Notes under the pieces: generated by a model
The model's input: only the letters and a program-made list of their open reading frames with translations
Told to the model about the DNA's origin: nothing
Database searches by the model: none
Shown here: positions 9,436-12,131 of the stretch, piece after piece
Position numbering within the stretch: the first letter of the stretch is position 1
Layout: each line of letters opens with the position of its first letter
Program-made: the position numbers and the translations under genes
From: CAG-611 sp964487215
GTDB taxonomy: Bacteria > Bacillota_I > Bacilli_A > RF39 > UBA660
DNA: 12,131 nucleotides
NCBI GenBank assembly: GCA_964487215.1
Contig: CAZAPU010000022.1
Coordinates: forward strand, 1 to 12,131
Direction: 5' to 3'

Positions 9436-12131
9436 ATGTATTTAAAAGAAATAAAAGCATCAGGTTTTAAATCTTTTGCTGATAAAATAAATATTAATTT
9501 AGATAATGATATTACTTGTATTGTTGGTCCTAATGGATCAGGAAAAAGTAATATTATTGATGCAGTAAGATGGGTATTAGGAGAACAATCAATTAAAAAT
9601 CTCCGTGGTTCTAATACAATGACAGATGTAATCTTTTCAGGTAGTAATCATAGAAAACCACTTAATTTAGCAAGTGTTACTTTGGTATTTGATAATAGTG
9701 ATTCATATTTAAGAGTTCCATATACAGAAATATCTATTACAAGAAAAGTATATAGAAGTGGAGAAAATGAATATTTTTTAAATGACGAAAAATGTAGATT
9801 AAAAGATATAAATGATTTGTTTCTTGATAGTGGAATGGGTAAATATGCCTTTAATATTATATCTCAAGGAGAAATAAGTAAAATAATAAGTGATTCACCA
9901 CAGGATCGAAGAATAATATTTGAAGAGGCAGCAGGTGTTTTAAAATATAAAAAAAGAAAAGAAGAAGCATTAAAAAAATTAGAAAAAACAAATGAAAATT
10001 TAAATAGAGTTCATGATATTATAAATGAAATAGAAGGACAAATTGTACCACTAAAGGAACAAAGTACTTTAGCAAAAAGATATTTATCAGCTAAAGAGAA
10101 GTTAGAAAGTATTGAAATTGCTTTAATAGCCAATGATTTAGAAAAATTTGATAATTTATATAAAAATGGTGAGAAAGAAATTCAAGATTTACAAAATGAA
10201 ATTATTAATTTAAATACAAGTACAACTAATAGTGATGTGTCTTTGGAAAAGAAAAAAGCAGAGCAAGAAAATAATAATGAAATATTATACAAATTAAATA
10301 AAGATTTTTTAGAATTAACAAAAGAAGAAGAAAGAATTAATGGTGAAAAAAACATTATTCAAGAAAGAAGTAAATATTCTTCAGATGATATTAAAGTACA
10401 TGATAATGTTACTAATTTAAAAGAAAAACAATTAATTACACATAATAAAATATTATCATTAAAAACTGATTTAGATATTTTAATGAAAACAGCTAGTGAG
10501 TTAACTAAAAAAACATTTACGAAGAATGAAAAATTTAAAGCCATGATATCTTCAAAAAATATTTTAGATAATAGTTTAATTGATAAGAAAAAAGAAATAA
10601 CAGATTTAGAATATAAAATAAAATATTTAAGAGACTATATTGAATCAGGCGGAAATACAAGCCCAGCAGTAAAGAAAATAATAACTAATCCTAAAATTAG
10701 AGGAATTCATGATACAATATCGAAACTTATTGAAACTGATAATGATTATACTTTAGCTTTAGATGTTGCATTAGGTGGTGCTAAAGATTATATAGTAGTT
10801 GACAATCCTAGTATTGCTAAAAATTGTATTGCATATTTGAAAGAAAATAATTATGGAAGAGTAACATTTTTTCCACTAGATGTAATAAAACCTAGAACTA
10901 TTGAGGAACAAATAATTAATCAATTAAAACGAGAGATTGGATTTATTGACATTTTTGCTAATTTAGTTCATTATGATAGTATTTATTACAATATAATATT
11001 TAATCAATTAGGTAATGTTTTACTTGTTGATAATATTGATAATGCTAATTCAATTAGTAAAAAAATAAATAATAGATTTAAAATTGTTACATTAAATGGT
11101 GAAGTAATTAATGTAGGCGGTTCAATTACTGGTGGTTCAATTAAACAAAGAAGTATTATTTCAGAAAAATATGAATTACAAAACTTAATTACTAAATCAG
11201 AATTATTAGAAAATGAGGTTAAATCCCTTGAAGAAAAAATAAATATTTCTTTAAAAGAAATAAAAGATGAGCAAGTTAGCTTATTAGATTTAGAAAAAGA
11301 AAAAGTAGTATTACAAGAAGAAATAAATAATAAGAATAATACCTATGAACTATTTAAAAAAGAATATGAAGAACAAGAATTAGAATTATCTAATTTAGAA
11401 GATTTAATAAATGAAAATATTACAAACGAAGAAGACAAAATAATGAATAAGTATTATGATGTTTTAAATAAAAAAGATGAATTAGGTAAACAAATAGTAA
11501 TTGCTACAAAAGAAAAAGAAAAAATTCAATCTGAAATAGAAGAATTACAGGCTAGTTTTAGAGTAAATAATTTCACAATTAGAGATAAAGAAACTAAATT
11601 AAAAGAATTAGAAATAAGTAATGCTAAAGTTAGTTCAAAAATGGATAGTTTACTTTCAATATTAAATGAAAATTATGAAATGACATTTGAAAAAGCAAAA
11701 GCCAACTATATTTTAGAAATAGAAGAAGATATTGCTAGAAAGAATGTTAATGAATATCGTAAAGAATTAAAAGAAATAGGAATTGTAAATCTTGGTTCAA
11801 TTGATGAATATGAAAAAATTAGTAAAAGATATGATTTCTTAACAAAGCAAAGTAATGATTTAGAAACTGCAATTACAACTCTTTTAACTATTATTGATGA
11901 ATTAGATATAGTAATGAAAGATGAGTTTATTAAAACATTTAAAGAAATTGAAGTGGAATTTGATAAAGTGTTTAAAAATTTATTTAGTGGTGGTAATGCT
12001 AAATTATCATTAACAGATGAAACAAATATATTAGAAACAGGAATTGAAATAAATGTAACTCCGCCTGGTAAAAAAGTATCAACTATTTCACTTTTATCTG
12101 GAGGAGAAAAAACTTTAACAGCAATTAGCTT
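9436..12131 (+). CDS. smc: Chromosome partition protein Smc (3' end outside the window)
   Basis: The ATPase of the bacterial condensin complex, which with ScpA and ScpB loads near the origin and extrudes DNA loops to separate sister chromosomes. The frame is open for 898 codons to the window edge. Seen in order: GFKSFADK (10-17), Walker A GPNGSGKSN (31-39), the Q-loop SQGEISKII with Gln144, RRIIFEEAAGV (~158-168), a first coiled-coil arm (~170-415), the hinge (~422-570) beginning IRGIHDTISKL and ending VGGSITGGSIK, a second arm (~572-810), and the ABC signature LLSGGEKTLTA (887-896). Walker B and the end lie beyond. The signature is expected near residue 1,090 in typical 1,170-1,190-residue SMCs, so each arm is about 100 residues short; the finished protein should be ~980-990 residues. 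ATG 9436 follows AGAAGGTG. Confidence 0.97.
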   Translation, partial: MYLKEIKASGFKSFADKININLDNDITCIVGPNGSGKSNIIDAVRWVLGEQSIKNLRGSNTMTDVIFSGSNHRKPLNLASVTLVFDNSDSYLRVPYTEISITRKVYRSGENEYFLNDEKCRLKDINDLFLDSGMGKYAFNIISQGEISKIISDSPQDRRIIFEEAAGVLKYKKRKEEALKKLEKTNENLNRVHDIINEIEGQIVPLKEQSTLAKRYLSAKEKLESIEIALIANDLEKFDNLYKNGEKEIQDLQNEIINLNTSTTNSDVSLEKKKAEQENNNEILYKLNKDFLELTKEEERINGEKNIIQERSKYSSDDIKVHDNVTNLKEKQLITHNKILSLKTDLDILMKTASELTKKTFTKNEKFKAMISSKNILDNSLIDKKKEITDLEYKIKYLRDYIESGGNTSPAVKKIITNPKIRGIHDTISKLIETDNDYTLALDVALGGAKDYIVVDNPSIAKNCIAYLKENNYGRVTFFPLDVIKPRTIEEQIINQLKREIGFIDIFANLVHYDSIYYNIIFNQLGNVLLVDNIDNANSISKKINNRFKIVTLNGEVINVGGSITGGSIKQRSIISEKYELQNLITKSELLENEVKSLEEKINISLKEIKDEQVSLLDLEKEKVVLQEEINNKNNTYELFKKEYEEQELELSNLEDLINENITNEEDKIMNKYYDVLNKKDELGKQIVIATKEKEKIQSEIEELQASFRVNNFTIRDKETKLKELEISNAKVSSKMDSLLSILNENYEMTFEKAKANYILEIEEDIARKNVNEYRKELKEIGIVNLGSIDEYEKISKRYDFLTKQSNDLETAITTLLTIIDELDIVMKDEFIKTFKEIEVEFDKVFKNLFSGGNAKLSLTDETNILETGIEINVTPPGKKVSTISLLSGGEKTLTAIS

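Noticed and set aside
10359..10544. Minus-strand frame of 61 codons inside smc
   Set aside because: Lies opposite the smc coiled-coil arm with no support of its own.
1..12131. Mobile elements, CRISPR arrays, riboswitches, tRNA or rRNA genes
   Set aside because: I saw no transposase or integrase, no repeat-spacer pattern, no cloverleaf-like conserved arms and no long structured leader; intergenic gaps are all about 100 bases or less.

Overview
The window is AT-rich, gene-dense chromosomal DNA from a Bacillota-type bacterium, probably a Mollicutes-like or Erysipelotrichia/RF39-like lineage of Bacilli. This placement is inferred from several observations. The spc/alpha ribosomal operon tail has Gram-positive gene order. 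Shine-Dalgarno sites are strong (TAGGAGG type). A CIRCE heat-shock operator is present, and the proteins are rich in Lys, Asn and Ile. The SMC protein has short arms of the length known from mycoplasmas. The genetic code looks standard: every Trp I see is TGG, and yidD ends in TGA with an ATGA overlap into the next gene, which argues against a code-4 mycoplasma.

Layout. Positions 1-2302 hold the end of a ribosomal/transcription operon on the + strand: infA (last codons only), rpmJ, rpsM, rpsK, rpoA and rplQ. From 2312 to 5160 lie comEB (dCMP deaminase, minus strand), a divergently transcribed nucleoside deoxyribosyltransferase-like gene, a short-chain dehydrogenase and truA. From 5179 to 7996 lie an aspartate kinase without ACT domains (minus), a three-helix membrane protein (minus), hsp20 (plus) behind a CIRCE operator, and the minus-strand pair yidD plus a lipoprotein of the zinc/manganese-binding ZnuA family. 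From 8050 to the end lie rnc (plus), gmk (minus) and the first ~898 codons of smc (plus), which runs off the window.

How it works together. These are mostly housekeeping genes: translation, RNA polymerase, tRNA pseudouridylation, RNA processing, nucleotide supply (dCMP deaminase, guanylate kinase, perhaps the deoxyribosyltransferase-like protein), chromosome organisation and protein quality control. Transcription units are short and change strand often. All four convergent junctions are closed by one AT-rich bidirectional hairpin that contains at least part of the minus-strand gene's stop codon. Divergent junctions carry compact back-to-back promoters.

I see no mobile element, CRISPR array, tRNA/rRNA gene, or obvious new defence or biosynthetic system. 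The points most worth a second look are the CIRCE-controlled hsp20 with a probably leaderless divergent membrane-protein gene, the ZnuA-family lipoprotein that lacks the expected histidine ligands, the deoxyribosyltransferase-like protein with a degenerate N-terminal copy of its own core, the ACT-less aspartate kinase, and the short-armed SMC.
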